64,000 nucleotides of DNA from CAVONV01 sp963697355. GTDB lineage: Bacteria; Acidobacteriota; Vicinamibacteria; Marinacidobacterales; DATDRI01. Made by a program: the position numbers and the translations under genes. The stretch covers positions 62,001 to 126,000 of the forward strand of contig CAVONV010000034.1 of NCBI GenBank assembly GCA_963697355.1. Direction: 5' to 3'. The notes beneath the pieces are model-generated. The model was not told the origin of the DNA. It ran no database searches and was given only the letters and a program-made list of their open reading frames with translations. Below, one piece after another: positions 1 through 8,288 of the stretch (positions are counted from its first letter, which is position 1; each line of letters begins with the position of its first letter).

Positions 1-644
1 CCGAGGGCGAGCGCCTCTTCGGCCGTCGTCCTCGCAGGTACCACGGTGACACGGATTCCTGTCGAAGCCATGGATCGCAAGATGCCCTGTTTGATTCCGA
101 AATCGAATGCCACGACATGAAACCGCTCCGGCACCACGGTCGGCCAGGAGTACGACTCTTGGCAGGTCACTCGTTGAACGAGGTCGGCGCCCACCATCTC
201 CGGTGCTTGGCGAGCCTTCTCAACGAGATCATCGACCGTTGATTCTCCTGTCGCTAAAACGGCTCGCATGGCACCCTTGGATCGGATGTGGCGCGTCAAA
301 GCCCGGGTGTCGATGCCCGTGATGGCCGGTATGCCGTGCTCGGCAAGGTAGTCGTTCAACGTACCTGTCGCACGATGATTGCTGGCGATAGGGGACACAT
401 CCCGAACGACGAGACCCTCGACCCGAGGTCGGTCGGATTCGACGTCGTCCCGATTGACGCCGGTGTTGCCGATGTGCGGATAAGTGAGGGTGACGATTTG
501 ACCACAATAGGAAGGGTCGGTCAGGATTTCTTGGTAGCCGGTGAGCCCCGTATGAAAGACGATCTCACCCGTTGCTTGTCCGGCAGCGCCAAAAGACTCT
601 CCGGCGAACCACCGTCCGTCCTCTAGAACCAAATAAGCTTTCAC
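1..644 (-). CDS. carA: Carbamoyl-phosphate synthase small subunit, 3' end outside the window
   Basis: This is the glutaminase subunit that feeds ammonia to CarB for carbamoyl phosphate, used for pyrimidines and arginine. The visible 214 codons read as the CarA N-terminal domain: the start VKAYLVLEDG, then FHTGLTGYQEILTDPSY, the TYPHIGNTG motif, GIDTRALTRHIR, and the entry to the glutaminase domain VVAFDFGIKQGILR. The catalytic Cys/His/Glu of the glutaminase half lie outside the window. A GTG at 642-644 is taken as start because it places the usual MKAxLVLEDG opening at the N-terminus and no in-frame ATG lies just upstream. The gene is divergent from the TolB-like gene at 938; carB would be expected downstream, beyond base 1. 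Confidence 0.93.
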   Translation of the reverse strand, partial: MKAYLVLEDGRWFAGESFGAAGQATGEIVFHTGLTGYQEILTDPSYCGQIVTLTYPHIGNTGVNRDDVESDRPRVEGLVVRDVSPIASNHRATGTLNDYLAEHGIPAITGIDTRALTRHIRSKGAMRAVLATGESTVDDLVEKARQAPEMVGADLVQRVTCQESYSWPTVVPERFHVVAFDFGIKQGILRSMASTGIRVTVVPARTTAEEALAL

Positions 645-778
645 AGATGGGCCGCCCGATCTTATGCCAGGTTGCCCTTGCTTTCCACAATAACCTCGAG
701 AGACTGCAATCGAAGCGAATTGCTCGCAGGGAAAAAGGGGACAGTCTTCGATGAATCTCCGGATGGATCGATGGTACC

Positions 779-810
779 CTGCCCCTGCCCGCGCCCGTGC
801 CCCTGCCCGA
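779..810. repeat. C-rich tandem low-complexity tract
   Basis: The tract is built from imperfect copies of CCCCTGCCCG between carA and the TolB-like gene. The 645-937 spacer should hold both divergent promoters, but no convincing -35/-10 pair was seen. A G/C strand asymmetry of this kind could form unusual secondary structure. Confidence 0.5.
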
Positions 811-937
811 AGCGTCTACGCGGGTTTATGGTCGTCGATCGGGGCAAATCGGGCTCGGGTTTTGTTGTGTCCCAGAGTTGCACGGTAGTGGTGATCGAAA
901 AACGATTTTCTTTCTTCGCTTTCGCTTCGAGGTTAAT

Positions 938-1987
938 ATGACGGGCATGAGATTCTTAGCATCATTTCTAATGACACTGGTGGTATCCGCGCCGGCACTC
1001 GTACATTCACAAGAGGAACGAGCCCGGCCCGACGAGAAGCATCTGAAGAACGTCCAGCAACTCACTTTCGGCGGTGAAAACGCTGAGGCCTATTTCAGTC
1101 CTGAAGAGGACAAGCTCATCTTCCAGTCGACCCGTGCTCCGTACGAATGCGATCAGATGTTCACCATGAACATTGACGGCAGCGACAAAGAACTGATCTC
1201 CTCGGGCAAGGGCCGAACGACTTGTGGTTATTTTCTGAACGGCGGAGAGAACATCATCTACGCCTCCACCCACCTCGACGGCGAGGCCTGTCCGCCTCGG
1301 CCCTCATTTTCGCGAGGCTACGTCTGGCCGATTTACGATAGCTATGACCTCTTCGTTGCTGATGCCGACGGAAGCAACCTCGAACGGTTGACCGACGCGC
1401 CGGGATACGATGCCGAGGCAACGGTCTCCCCGGACGGGTCACGTATCGTCTTCACCTCGATGCGAGACGGCGACCTAGAGATCTATACGATGCGATCGGA
1501 TGGAAGCGAGCTTCGTCGGTTGACCCACGAGAAGGGTTACGATGGGGGAGCTTTCTTCTCCGCAGACGGGCGGCAGATCGTCTTCCGCGCTCACTATCCG
1601 ACCGATCCCAACGCCTTGGCTCGCTATGAGGAGCTTCTTGCCGACGGGCTCATCGAGCCGAGTGTTCTCGAGATCTACGTGATGAACTCAGATGGGACCG
1701 ACCAACGACAAGTCACCTCGAACGGTGCGGCCAACTTCTGTCCCTACTTTCATCCCGACGGAAAGCGCATCATCTTTTCATCCAACGTGGCGGACCCCAA
1801 AGGCCGTAACTTCGATCTGTTCATGATTAATGTGGATGGAACCGGACTCGAGCGCATCACCACTGACCCGTCATTCGACGGATTCCCCATGTTCACCCGC
1901 GACGGCAAGAAGCTGGTCTTCGCTTCCAACCGCAACGCCAAGGAAGAAGGAGAGACGAACATCTTCATCGCGGATTGGATTCGCTAG
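938..1987 (+). CDS. Secreted TolB-like PD40 beta-propeller protein
   Basis: This 349-residue protein has a signal peptide (residues about 1-24, MTGMRFLASFLMTLVVSAPA). It is followed by repeated PD40/WD40-like blades with the hallmark pattern of TolB: AEATVSPDGSRIVFTS, GGAFFSADGRQIVF, PYFHPDGKRIIFSSN and PMFTRDGKKLVFASNR, each followed by a DG(S/T) turn and a LERLT-type strand. It is probably periplasmic. Many TolB-like proteins of this length in Acidobacteriota lack the N-terminal domain of true TolB, so a role in the Tol-Pal system is not implied. The ATG at 938 is chosen because it starts directly at the signal peptide; an open upstream extension would add 47 unlikely residues. The next gene follows after 9 bp, suggesting co-transcription with the rhomboid gene. 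Confidence 0.85.
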   Translation: MTGMRFLASFLMTLVVSAPALVHSQEERARPDEKHLKNVQQLTFGGENAEAYFSPEEDKLIFQSTRAPYECDQMFTMNIDGSDKELISSGKGRTTCGYFLNGGENIIYASTHLDGEACPPRPSFSRGYVWPIYDSYDLFVADADGSNLERLTDAPGYDAEATVSPDGSRIVFTSMRDGDLEIYTMRSDGSELRRLTHEKGYDGGAFFSADGRQIVFRAHYPTDPNALARYEELLADGLIEPSVLEIYVMNSDGTDQRQVTSNGAANFCPYFHPDGKRIIFSSNVADPKGRNFDLFMINVDGTGLERITTDPSFDGFPMFTRDGKKLVFASNRNAKEEGETNIFIADWIR

Positions 1988-1996
1988 CCGAAGGTC

Positions 1997-2656
1997 ATGC
2001 AAATTTCCGCTGCCGATCCATTCGAGCCTGTTGTCAAGGAAACCCATCTTTCTCGAAAGCCCGCGCGGAAAAGCTGGTCGGTTGCTGCGGCGAGTCTTCT
2101 CTTGTTGCTGGCCGTCTCGGTCGTCTACTGGGCCGACTTTCGCGGTTTGGCGTCTCAGCTCCCCGCAACAGGCGAGCGCGTGTTCCACCACAATGAGTAT
2201 TGGAGACTCCTCACATCGATCGGCACCCATGCCGACTTCCGTCACTTTCTCTCGAACGGTGTGGCGTTCGGAGTCTTGAGCTTCTTGCTGTTCGGATACT
2301 TTGGATCACTCGTCTATCCCACACTCACCTGGGGGCTCGGCGCACTGGTCACGGCCTTGGCGCTAACGACCTACCCAGCCACCACCCGTTTAGTGGGAGC
2401 TTCAGGCGTCGTCTATCTCATGGCCGGATTCTGGCTGACGATGTATCTGTCCATCGAACGTCGTTACCGTCCCGTGAAGCGGTTCACGCGAGCTTTCGGC
2501 TTTGCGTTGATCGTCCTCGTCCCCACGGTCTGGGATCCTTCCGTAAGCTACCGGACACATGCCATCGGTTTCGCAATCGGCGTCCTGTTCGGATGGGTCT
2601 TTTTCGTGAAGAAGAGAGATTCTTTGAGGCAAGTCGAACAGGTAGAATGGGATTAG
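1997..2656 (+). CDS. Rhomboid-family intramembrane serine protease
   Basis: A 219-residue polytopic membrane protein. The rhomboid catalytic dyad is visible: GASGVVYL (Ser of GxSG, about residue 136) in one membrane helix and HAIGFAIG (His, about residue 189) in a later one. The stretch HNEYWRLLTSIGTHADFRHFLSN matches the region before rhomboid TM2 that normally carries the His/Asn of the oxyanion side. The N-terminal 30 residues are cytosolic and basic. Rhomboids cleave within transmembrane segments of substrate proteins; the substrate here is unknown. The gene sits 9 bp behind the TolB-like gene. The activity call depends on the intact Ser/His pair, which is present. Confidence 0.85.
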   Translation: MQISAADPFEPVVKETHLSRKPARKSWSVAAASLLLLLAVSVVYWADFRGLASQLPATGERVFHHNEYWRLLTSIGTHADFRHFLSNGVAFGVLSFLLFGYFGSLVYPTLTWGLGALVTALALTTYPATTRLVGASGVVYLMAGFWLTMYLSIERRYRPVKRFTRAFGFALIVLVPTVWDPSVSYRTHAIGFAIGVLFGWVFFVKKRDSLRQVEQVEWD

Positions 2657-2743
2657 GCTTGGTGCTGCACCACCGATACGGGTCGCGCATGATGACTTTG
2701 TTGACCCTTCGGCACGAGCTCCCGCGAAGTCGTTGTTCTGTCC

Positions 2744-2811
2744 GGCATGACGTGCTGATTTAAGGAACAACGTGCTGGTTACAGGCCATGACGTGTCGGT
2801 TTAGGGAACAA
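2744..2811 (+). repeat. Two imperfect direct repeats upstream of the RHH gene
   Basis: The units at 2744-2770 and 2784-2811 share CATGACGTG, a variable dinucleotide, then GRTTTARGGAACAA. They lie in the spacer after the rhomboid gene, about 115 bp before the RHH-protein start. They could be operator half-sites for that regulator or the relic of a decayed insertion. Confidence 0.5.
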
Positions 2812-2924
2812 GCTGCACGGATTTCCACGAACTGTCTCGGCGCAATAGGAACTGAAGTGCGCTTTCGAGGTCGAATGGTGCTTGGGATATCGAGGAGACT
2901 CCCCTGATCACCCGCAAATCCTCT

Positions 2925-3203
2925 ATGAAAAAAACTCGTAAGACCAAGCGGCCTGTTTCTGCTGAGAAGATCGCGACGATGGCTGATCGCGGTGAGAACG
3001 TCCCGAGTTTTTTTACGAACAAGGGACGGATGGTCAAACCTATCCAGAGAGTGAATGTCGATTTCACTCAGGAAATGCTGACCGAACTGGACGAGACAGC
3101 GCGACAATTGAACATCAGCCGGCAGGCGGTTATCAAAGCGCTTGTCCGTCAAGGTCTGAACCGTAGATACATGGCGAAACAGGCACGAGAAGCAACGTCA
3201 TAG
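2925..3203 (+). CDS. Ribbon-helix-helix (CopG-type) regulator or antitoxin
   Basis: A 92-residue basic protein. The C-terminal half (about residues 43-85) has the RHH layout: a beta strand IQRVNVDFT, helix 1 QEMLTELDETARQLN, the turn ISRQ, and helix 2 AVIKALVRQGLNRRY. Such proteins act as dimers on DNA and often serve as antitoxins. The N-terminal lysine/arginine-rich arm (MKKTRKTKRPVS) may add DNA contacts. No BrnT, PIN or RelE-type toxin gene is visible on either side, so this is either an orphan antitoxin or a stand-alone regulator. The start is supported by its position ahead of the basic arm; the ribosome site is weak. Confidence 0.7.
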   Translation: MKKTRKTKRPVSAEKIATMADRGENVPSFFTNKGRMVKPIQRVNVDFTQEMLTELDETARQLNISRQAVIKALVRQGLNRRYMAKQAREATS

Positions 3204-3345
3204 CTACCGAGCCCGTCAGTGCTTTCTGTCAAAACACTGGGCTAACCTAGTGCTTTGGCTCTCGCTCCGGCGAACTGGCGAACCTACTGAACGGACCTGC
3301 ACATGACTTGAATCAACCCGGTAATCCGGAGGAGGTTTCTCCCTT

Positions 3346-3987
3346 ATGTTTCCCAGATGCGCCAGCGGTGAATCCCGAAATGTATTAGGCCCTTTGGTCT
3401 TTGTCTTAATCTGCTTCTTTGCTGCATGGAAGACACCGGGAGCAGTACAAGAAGATCCAAAACGGACACTAACGGTCTCGCTTGAGCCGGCGAAGCCTAC
3501 CTTTCCAACGCCCGACGATGTTGTACTGCGACTTACGGTTATCAACGGTCCCCGACCGTGCCGGCCTATTTACATCGACCCTGTTCTAAGTCCGTCACCC
3601 GAAGAACCTAGGGTTCGTCCGTTTTCGGTCTTGGAGTTGAGGGTGTTCGATGAGAACGGGGACATTGTTGCAGGACAGAACCTTGGCGCTCCGGACTACG
3701 CCTTGCTGCTCCCAATGGATTTACAGCGAATCGACTGTGATTCCTTCTATGGATGGAATATCCGCCTCACTAAAGGGCCTTGGGACTACAAGCTCGAAAA
3801 AGGCATCTACCGCGTCCGATGTACATTGCAACTCGAGTTGAGATCGTATGGCCGCCAACACACTTCCTTTCTGAAACAGTTTGCAGAAATGATAGGTTTG
3901 CCACCTGGATACGATCCAGCGCTTCAGCTCGGCGAAGGTGTGTATGAAACCCAGGAAACAACGTTCGAGATCGAGCAAGATCATTGA
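3346..3987 (+). CDS. Unknown secreted protein with Ig-like beta-rich body
   Basis: I do not recognise this 213-residue protein. A hydrophobic segment at residues about 14-30 (VLGPLVFVLICFFAAW) looks like a signal peptide or anchor. The rest is rich in predicted beta strands with the flow seen in periplasmic Ig-like domains: RTLTVSLEPAKPTF, DDVVLRLTVING, and late YRVRCTLQLELRS. The start is well supported by GGAGGAGG about 8 bp upstream of the ATG. It is a single gene between the RHH gene and a repeat-bounded nuclease region, with no partner that hints at function. Confidence 0.6.
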   Translation: MFPRCASGESRNVLGPLVFVLICFFAAWKTPGAVQEDPKRTLTVSLEPAKPTFPTPDDVVLRLTVINGPRPCRPIYIDPVLSPSPEEPRVRPFSVLELRVFDENGDIVAGQNLGAPDYALLLPMDLQRIDCDSFYGWNIRLTKGPWDYKLEKGIYRVRCTLQLELRSYGRQHTSFLKQFAEMIGLPPGYDPALQLGEGVYETQETTFEIEQDH

Positions 3988-4019
3988 AGGGATGCGTAAC
4001 GGCGCATTCGATGTCGAAT

Positions 4020-4117
4020 AGCGGAGGGTCTCCACGCTCGGGTTCCGGCCGGCTGACTGAGAATGTAGGTCGAATGAGTCATCCGTCCTCCCCAACCTCG
4101 CGCGGAGTGTACCGGCA
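4020..4117. repeat. Dispersed intergenic repeat, copy 1
   Basis: The opening 37 bases, beginning AGCGGAGGGTCTCCACGCTC, match 6171-6207 at 36 of 37 positions. Similarity continues more loosely through CAACCTCGCG to CCGGCAT. The two copies lie in the same orientation about 2.15 kb apart and bracket the HNH gene and a gene-poor stretch. Confidence 0.75.
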
Positions 4118-4214
4118 TTGTTGGGAGTTGGAAGCGGGATCAGCGTAGCAATAGATTCTCCGAGAATCGGCAGCCCTGGGGACGAATGGGAGCGGTACCG
4201 ACACAGTAAAAGCA

Positions 4215-5444
4215 TCACAGCTCCTCGCCATGGGCAAGTTTCCCGTGCGAGCTAGCAGAAAATGAAGTTGACGCAATGGATCGCCCGGTACCGCCCCGGG
4301 AAGCCCTCTGACGCCTTTCTTCGTCGATTTTGTTCTGAATGAACTCGGCGCCGTAGACACGATCCGCCTCGAAGCGATTGTGCCTTTTGCACAGCGCCCG
4401 AAGATATCGCTCTTCGTGACTATGATAGATCGCGAAGGGCCGCTCGTGCTCGATTTCGAGTCTCGTTCTGGCGCTACACCGCGTCCCGTCTGCCGACCTG
4501 TACTGACACTGGTAGCCGGCCCGCTCGAAGACGCGCTCGCGTACCTCGGTGGGAATATAGCGGGACTCCGCCCTGTCCTTTCTTTCTGGTTGAATCCAAA
4601 TCTCGTCCGGACGAGATGGTTCGCGTGGCGCAGCTTTCGCGCGCTCCCTCTCGAGCCGCCGTTCACGTTTCTTCTTCGGGTCCTTCTTCTCGAGCGAGAT
4701 GTCGACCGCACGCTCGAGAATCTCCGCCATGTGCTTCAAGGGATTCTCGAAACCGAGAACTTCGGCCAGTCGCTCGAATTTCTCTTTGAAGTTCCGGTCG
4801 GCAGAGAAGCGGAAATTGAATCTGTCGGGTTGGGCCGGCTCGAGCAGGTTTGGAGAGGAGTTCGTTGGACGTGGCCTCGGTGCCTCCTCGACGAAAGGAG
4901 ACGGGCATGGTGGCTTGGACTGCTCCCTTTCTCGCATCGCCTCCTGTTGTCCTTTAGACTCAGCCACTTTTGTCTTCTCCACAGGAGAAGGTCTTTTCCG
5001 GATCGAAGGATTGAACACTGGCTTCGGTCTGAGAGCCACGAGATACTCATCCACGGTTCGCTTCGTCATTCCTGCACAGTCCAGAAGGAGCTTCTCGACA
5101 TTGTCCTCGTGAAGGTGAGGTGCGAGGTGACCCGCGACCGTAAGGCTGATGTGGTTCTCCGCCAGCGATTGAAGGAGCTGAGGGAAACGTCTCGATACGT
5201 TCGCGACCTGGATCCGGAGTGCCACTGAGCCTTCGCTAAGACGAAGACGCGTCACACAGTAGTCGAAGAGATTCTTGTACCCGCACTCGAGGTAGGTCTT
5301 TCTTCTCGACATCTCCGCGATATGAGCGATGAGAAGGGCAACGTTTCGTTTCTCGGCGCGGACCAACTTCTCGGCTGAGTTGGTGAGCGCTTCGGTAGAG
5401 AGACATTCGAGCGACTCGAAGTACGCCTTGATTTTTTCCACCAT
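4215..5444 (-). CDS. HNH endonuclease with N-terminal helical domain
   Basis: A 409-residue protein. The C-terminal HNH fold is visible at about residues 300-375: YIPTEVRERVFERAGYQC, a zinc-type second Cys in GTRCSA, the catalytic EIEHERPFA, and the closing LRALCKRHNRFEADRVYG. The N-terminal 140 residues are helical and resemble the DUF222-like domain often found ahead of HNH in such proteins; residues 140-290 form a low-complexity, Pro/Lys/Arg-rich linker. The family includes homing, restriction and mobile-element nucleases; the target is unknown. The ATG at 5444 has AGGAG upstream. Dispersed repeats at 4020 and 6171 bracket the gene, which hints at past mobility. Confidence 0.85.
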   Translation of the reverse strand: MVEKIKAYFESLECLSTEALTNSAEKLVRAEKRNVALLIAHIAEMSRRKTYLECGYKNLFDYCVTRLRLSEGSVALRIQVANVSRRFPQLLQSLAENHISLTVAGHLAPHLHEDNVEKLLLDCAGMTKRTVDEYLVALRPKPVFNPSIRKRPSPVEKTKVAESKGQQEAMREREQSKPPCPSPFVEEAPRPRPTNSSPNLLEPAQPDRFNFRFSADRNFKEKFERLAEVLGFENPLKHMAEILERAVDISLEKKDPKKKRERRLERERAKAAPREPSRPDEIWIQPERKDRAESRYIPTEVRERVFERAGYQCQYRSADGTRCSARTRLEIEHERPFAIYHSHEERYLRALCKRHNRFEADRVYGAEFIQNKIDEERRQRASRGGTGRSIASTSFSASSHGKLAHGEEL

Positions 5445-6170
5445 GAGCTCTTCTCCTTACTCATAATATAAGCGACGATCTTTTTTCTTTTTGCGTTCGC
5501 CTCTATGGGACGTTCACGACCTTAGATGACTTCGAAGTCTCCCAAGCGGTTACAGGTCGTCTGGGACATCACACGGCTGTAAGGCGCACAATCTCGATCG
5601 CGCCTTCGACATCAACTCACGGTGATGAAAAATCTTGTCAAGTGCAAAATGAACCTATTGGAAAAATCGTTGTCGGACTCTACGAGTATGAACTCGGTGA
5701 TCCTACGAAGGGATTGTGGATCATTGCGGACGGCCGCTGTTGCCGGGGGAAGGGTGGACCGAAGTGAGAGAACATGCGGCCGCTGTGGGATTCTACCTGT
5801 GTATGAGCAATCCGAGGCTCTATCTAAGTCAGTCGTTCCCGCACGATTCATTTGAATATGTAATCCCAGCCGGGCGAAGGAAACAATGTCCCGAGTACGG
5901 GGAAGGTGCCCTTCCAATACCGGAACGAGTCGCTTTCTACTGGAAATCGTCCGTTTTTGAACGGATTCCTCTTTGCAGGTAGATTACTAAGGCTCTCCTC
6001 GTTAGCACAGTTATGATCCACCGGCGGATTGCTAGAGCAATGGCTTGTTCCTGAGGATTGCACTCACTTTCAACTGATAGGAGGGGAGTGCACCTGCACA
6101 GGGCCCGAGGAGAAACCTTAGTTCAGCGTTACGCCACAAGATCTTACAATCCTCGCTAGACGCAGCTCAA
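5445..6170. other. Gene-poor stretch, no supported gene
   Basis: About 0.7 kb without a gene I can defend. A plus-strand frame is open to 5767 and contains the protein-like run GKIVVGLYEYELGDPTKGLW, but it lacks an ATG, a ribosome site and a recognisable family, and the frame that continues the pattern to 5982 is shifted. It could be the remains of a decayed gene. Confidence 0.4.
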
Positions 6171-6263
6171 AGCGGAGGGTCTCCACGCTCGGGTTCCGGC
6201 CGCCTGACGCCGCAGCGTCGATGAACGACAGCCGTCCGCCACAACCTCGCGGGAGCCCGGCAT
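6171..6263. repeat. Dispersed intergenic repeat, copy 2
   Basis: Second copy of the repeat described at 4020, same orientation. The 5' 37 bases are nearly identical; the 3' half keeps CCGTCC, ACAACCTCGCG and CCCGGCAT with small insertions and deletions. It ends about 120 bp before the antitoxin-like gene stop. Confidence 0.75.
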
Positions 6264-6385
6264 CAGAAAATGCGTCGGTCACGAGGATCACATTGAAAGA
6301 GAAAAAACCGTGGGCAATCCTCGTGCCCTTCGGCTCCCGTGATTCGCCACTTCAGAATGAAAGTGACTCCCTAAATGGCAAGATC

Positions 6386-6607
6386 TTAGCTGTAGTCGTC
6401 GAGTTCTTTTAAGAGTTCATCGCCGTCGATGAAGTCTCCCTGGTCCGCTTCCTCGATGGCCTTGAGGAGGAGAGCTTCTTGTTCGGCAGTTAGCTCAAAA
6501 TCCTCGTCGCCCTCCTGGGCCAGCACCGTGACGGTGGAGCCTTCCTCTAAAGGCTCTCGCTCCACCACAATTTTTCCGTCGACGACGGTACCGCTGATGA
6601 CTTTCAT
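6386..6607 (-). CDS. Addiction-module antitoxin-like protein, no toxin beside it
   Basis: A 73-residue acidic protein. It opens MKVISGTVVDGKIVVE and EPLEEGSTVTVLA, the compact beta barrel-like DNA-binding start common in small antitoxins paired with RelE/ParE toxins, then has a helical acidic tail FELTAEQEALLLKAIEEADQG and IDGDELLKELDDY that would wrap a toxin. In complete modules the toxin gene follows within a few bases; here the downstream 120 bp lead straight into repeat copy 2 and no toxin frame is present. ATG 6607 is chosen because family members begin at this Met; an open extension to 6703 has no ribosome site. Confidence 0.7.
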   Translation of the reverse strand: MKVISGTVVDGKIVVEREPLEEGSTVTVLAQEGDEDFELTAEQEALLLKAIEEADQGDFIDGDELLKELDDYS

Positions 6608-6724
6608 AGTCGGTTTGTACCTAGATAAGTGGGTAAGGCGATTGTCGTCTTCGATTGACTCTTTGACACAGGTTGGAATGGGACGATCGATCTGCGTCTT
6701 CAAGTTCTTTTTGGTTCTCGAGCT

Positions 6725-7306
6725 CTAATAATAGAACTTGATCTCGTCGTCTCGAAGATCCTCGAGCTCTCGAGACAAGCGAAGGAGCATCGACATAGCT
6801 TGCCTCTGATACAAGTCTAGGGCGTCGAGCCGACGAGCGATCTTTGGCTCGGGCTTTGTTTCTATCACTCGCTGGAGCTCGACCGCCGACGCGTTGGCTC
6901 GTTTCAAACTCAGGGCCACGGCAATGAACACCATCAGGTCGATCTGGCGAGCCGAGTAGCCGCGCTGCATCCAGCTCAAGTCCTCCCGAAAGAGTGCTTG
7001 CTGAACTCGGAGGCTGCGCTCCAATTGGAACTCGCCGGAAATCTTCCGGAGGCTCGCGGCCGTAGAAGGCGCGAGTCTCGACATCAGGTGGCTCGCCTGT
7101 TCCAGAATGGGACAAGGATCGACACCACTGGGCAATGTGTTTCCATCCAAGCATGACGTTTTCATGTCACGCGTGAAACCACTGTCCTCTCCCTCGGCAA
7201 CGATGGACATGCCAAAAAATGTGAAGAGGCACACGACAAACCCCACAGGCTTACTCCAGCGCCATCTCAGAGTGAACGCCCTACAATTCAAGCGTTTAGC
7301 AGCCAT
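6725..7306 (-). CDS. Unknown secreted helical protein
   Basis: I do not recognise this 193-residue protein. An N-terminal basic stretch and hydrophobic core (WSKPVGFVVCLFTFFGMSIVA, about residues 16-36) look like a signal peptide. The mature part is mostly helical, with many Arg/Glu and a Leu-rich C-terminus ending KFYY. The phrase RGYSARQIDLMVFIAVALSL suggests an amphipathic helix bundle. ATG 7306 is preferred over the longer open frame because GAGG lies just upstream and the signal peptide starts there. It lies between the orphan antitoxin and the SNF2/SWIM pair, separated by about 115 and 130 bp. Confidence 0.55.
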   Translation of the reverse strand: MAAKRLNCRAFTLRWRWSKPVGFVVCLFTFFGMSIVAEGEDSGFTRDMKTSCLDGNTLPSGVDPCPILEQASHLMSRLAPSTAASLRKISGEFQLERSLRVQQALFREDLSWMQRGYSARQIDLMVFIAVALSLKRANASAVELQRVIETKPEPKIARRLDALDLYQRQAMSMLLRLSRELEDLRDDEIKFYY

Positions 7307-7439
7307 GACCGCACCTCGCTCGTCTAAGTTTTGAGGGGATAGTTGCCTATCTGGGTGAACAATTATGCAAATTGCGTTCCGAAGATATGCGGACGCGGGT
7401 TGAGACGTAGAAGCGCTGCCGCCGCGGAATGAGTGACGC

Positions 7440-8282
7440 TTAGTTCTTTCGCTTCGACTCGATGCCTTGACCACCGTAGGCGAGGGCCATCGCCCTTTCC
7501 GTAACCTTGGCGTAGAGGCGTTCCAGGGCTCCCCGGATTTCAGGATGGGGCTTCCAGAAAGAGGGGACACCCAACCGCTTCAGCAACGATGCAGAGACGG
7601 CCGGTGGGCCGACAGATACCGAAACCGATTCTAGTTCGTCTCCAGCTTCCCAAAAATGATCCATCACCTCATTCAAAGGACCGGCTTTTTCTGGAACCGG
7701 AGAGCTGCCGGTAGCTTCTGCTGCTCGGCGCGCACGGAGTTCCTTCAACAAGAGATCCCGGCTTCGACCGCGAAGCTTCAAGAGCAGGAACGGATCTTGG
7801 TCGAATTGGTCGGCTAGTAAGAAGTGAACCGCGGCAATGTGTTTGCAGGGATTGGCGGCATCGGGACAGGAGCATTTCGTTTGGAGATCTCTTTGCGAAG
7901 AGGGAAACAAATTGAGCCCGACGGAGACAAAGGCTTCCTCGATGTTTTCAGGCATCTCTCCGGCAAGGAGCTTCGCTGCAAACAGAGCTTGCGAGGCCAG
8001 AGCTTCCGTCGCCTTTTGCCATTGCCGCTCGCCGAGCTTCTTCATGCGGAGACGGACCCGATAGGGCTCGTAGCGTGATCCTTGAACAAGCGCTTCCACC
8101 CGACCAGGTTCGAGGTCGAGGCGAAGCACTCTCCCTGAGCGCGCATAGCGTCGGCCCCTCTCCAAACGACTTGCGAGCCCCAGAGACTCCAGTACAGCAA
8201 TCCACCGGGAAGCCCACCAAGGAGGATCGGGAGCTCGTGGCGCCACGTTGGGCGCCTTGGTTTCGTTCTTCTTTTTTGCCAT
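7440..8282 (-). CDS. SWIM zinc-finger protein, partner of the SNF2 helicase
   Basis: A 280-residue protein with a SWIM zinc finger at about residues 136-158: the ligands are in CSCPDAANPCKHIAAVHFLL (CxC, then CxH). SWIM domains bind DNA or protein. In many bacteria a SWIM protein of this type is encoded next to a SNF2-family ATPase, and here the ATG at 8282 lies 6 bp after the helicase stop, so the two are surely co-transcribed. The N-terminal 100 residues contain beta-rich segments (RVLRLDLEPGRVEALVQGS) typical of these proteins. A GTG one codon earlier is an alternative start. The biological role of the pair is not established; DNA repair or chromatin-like remodelling are the usual guesses. 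Confidence 0.88.
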   Translation of the reverse strand: MAKKKNETKAPNVAPRAPDPPWWASRWIAVLESLGLASRLERGRRYARSGRVLRLDLEPGRVEALVQGSRYEPYRVRLRMKKLGERQWQKATEALASQALFAAKLLAGEMPENIEEAFVSVGLNLFPSSQRDLQTKCSCPDAANPCKHIAAVHFLLADQFDQDPFLLLKLRGRSRDLLLKELRARRAAEATGSSPVPEKAGPLNEVMDHFWEAGDELESVSVSVGPPAVSASLLKRLGVPSFWKPHPEIRGALERLYAKVTERAMALAYGGQGIESKRKN

Positions 8283-8288
8283 CACCGA

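Noticed and set aside
4380..5228. Plus-strand open frame of 282 codons opposite the HNH gene
   Set aside because: The HNH motif and the ribosome site are on the minus strand.
5642..5982. Protein-like plus-strand frames after the HNH gene
   Set aside because: No ATG or ribosome site, a frame change would be needed near 5767, and no family is recognised; treated as a possible decayed gene only.
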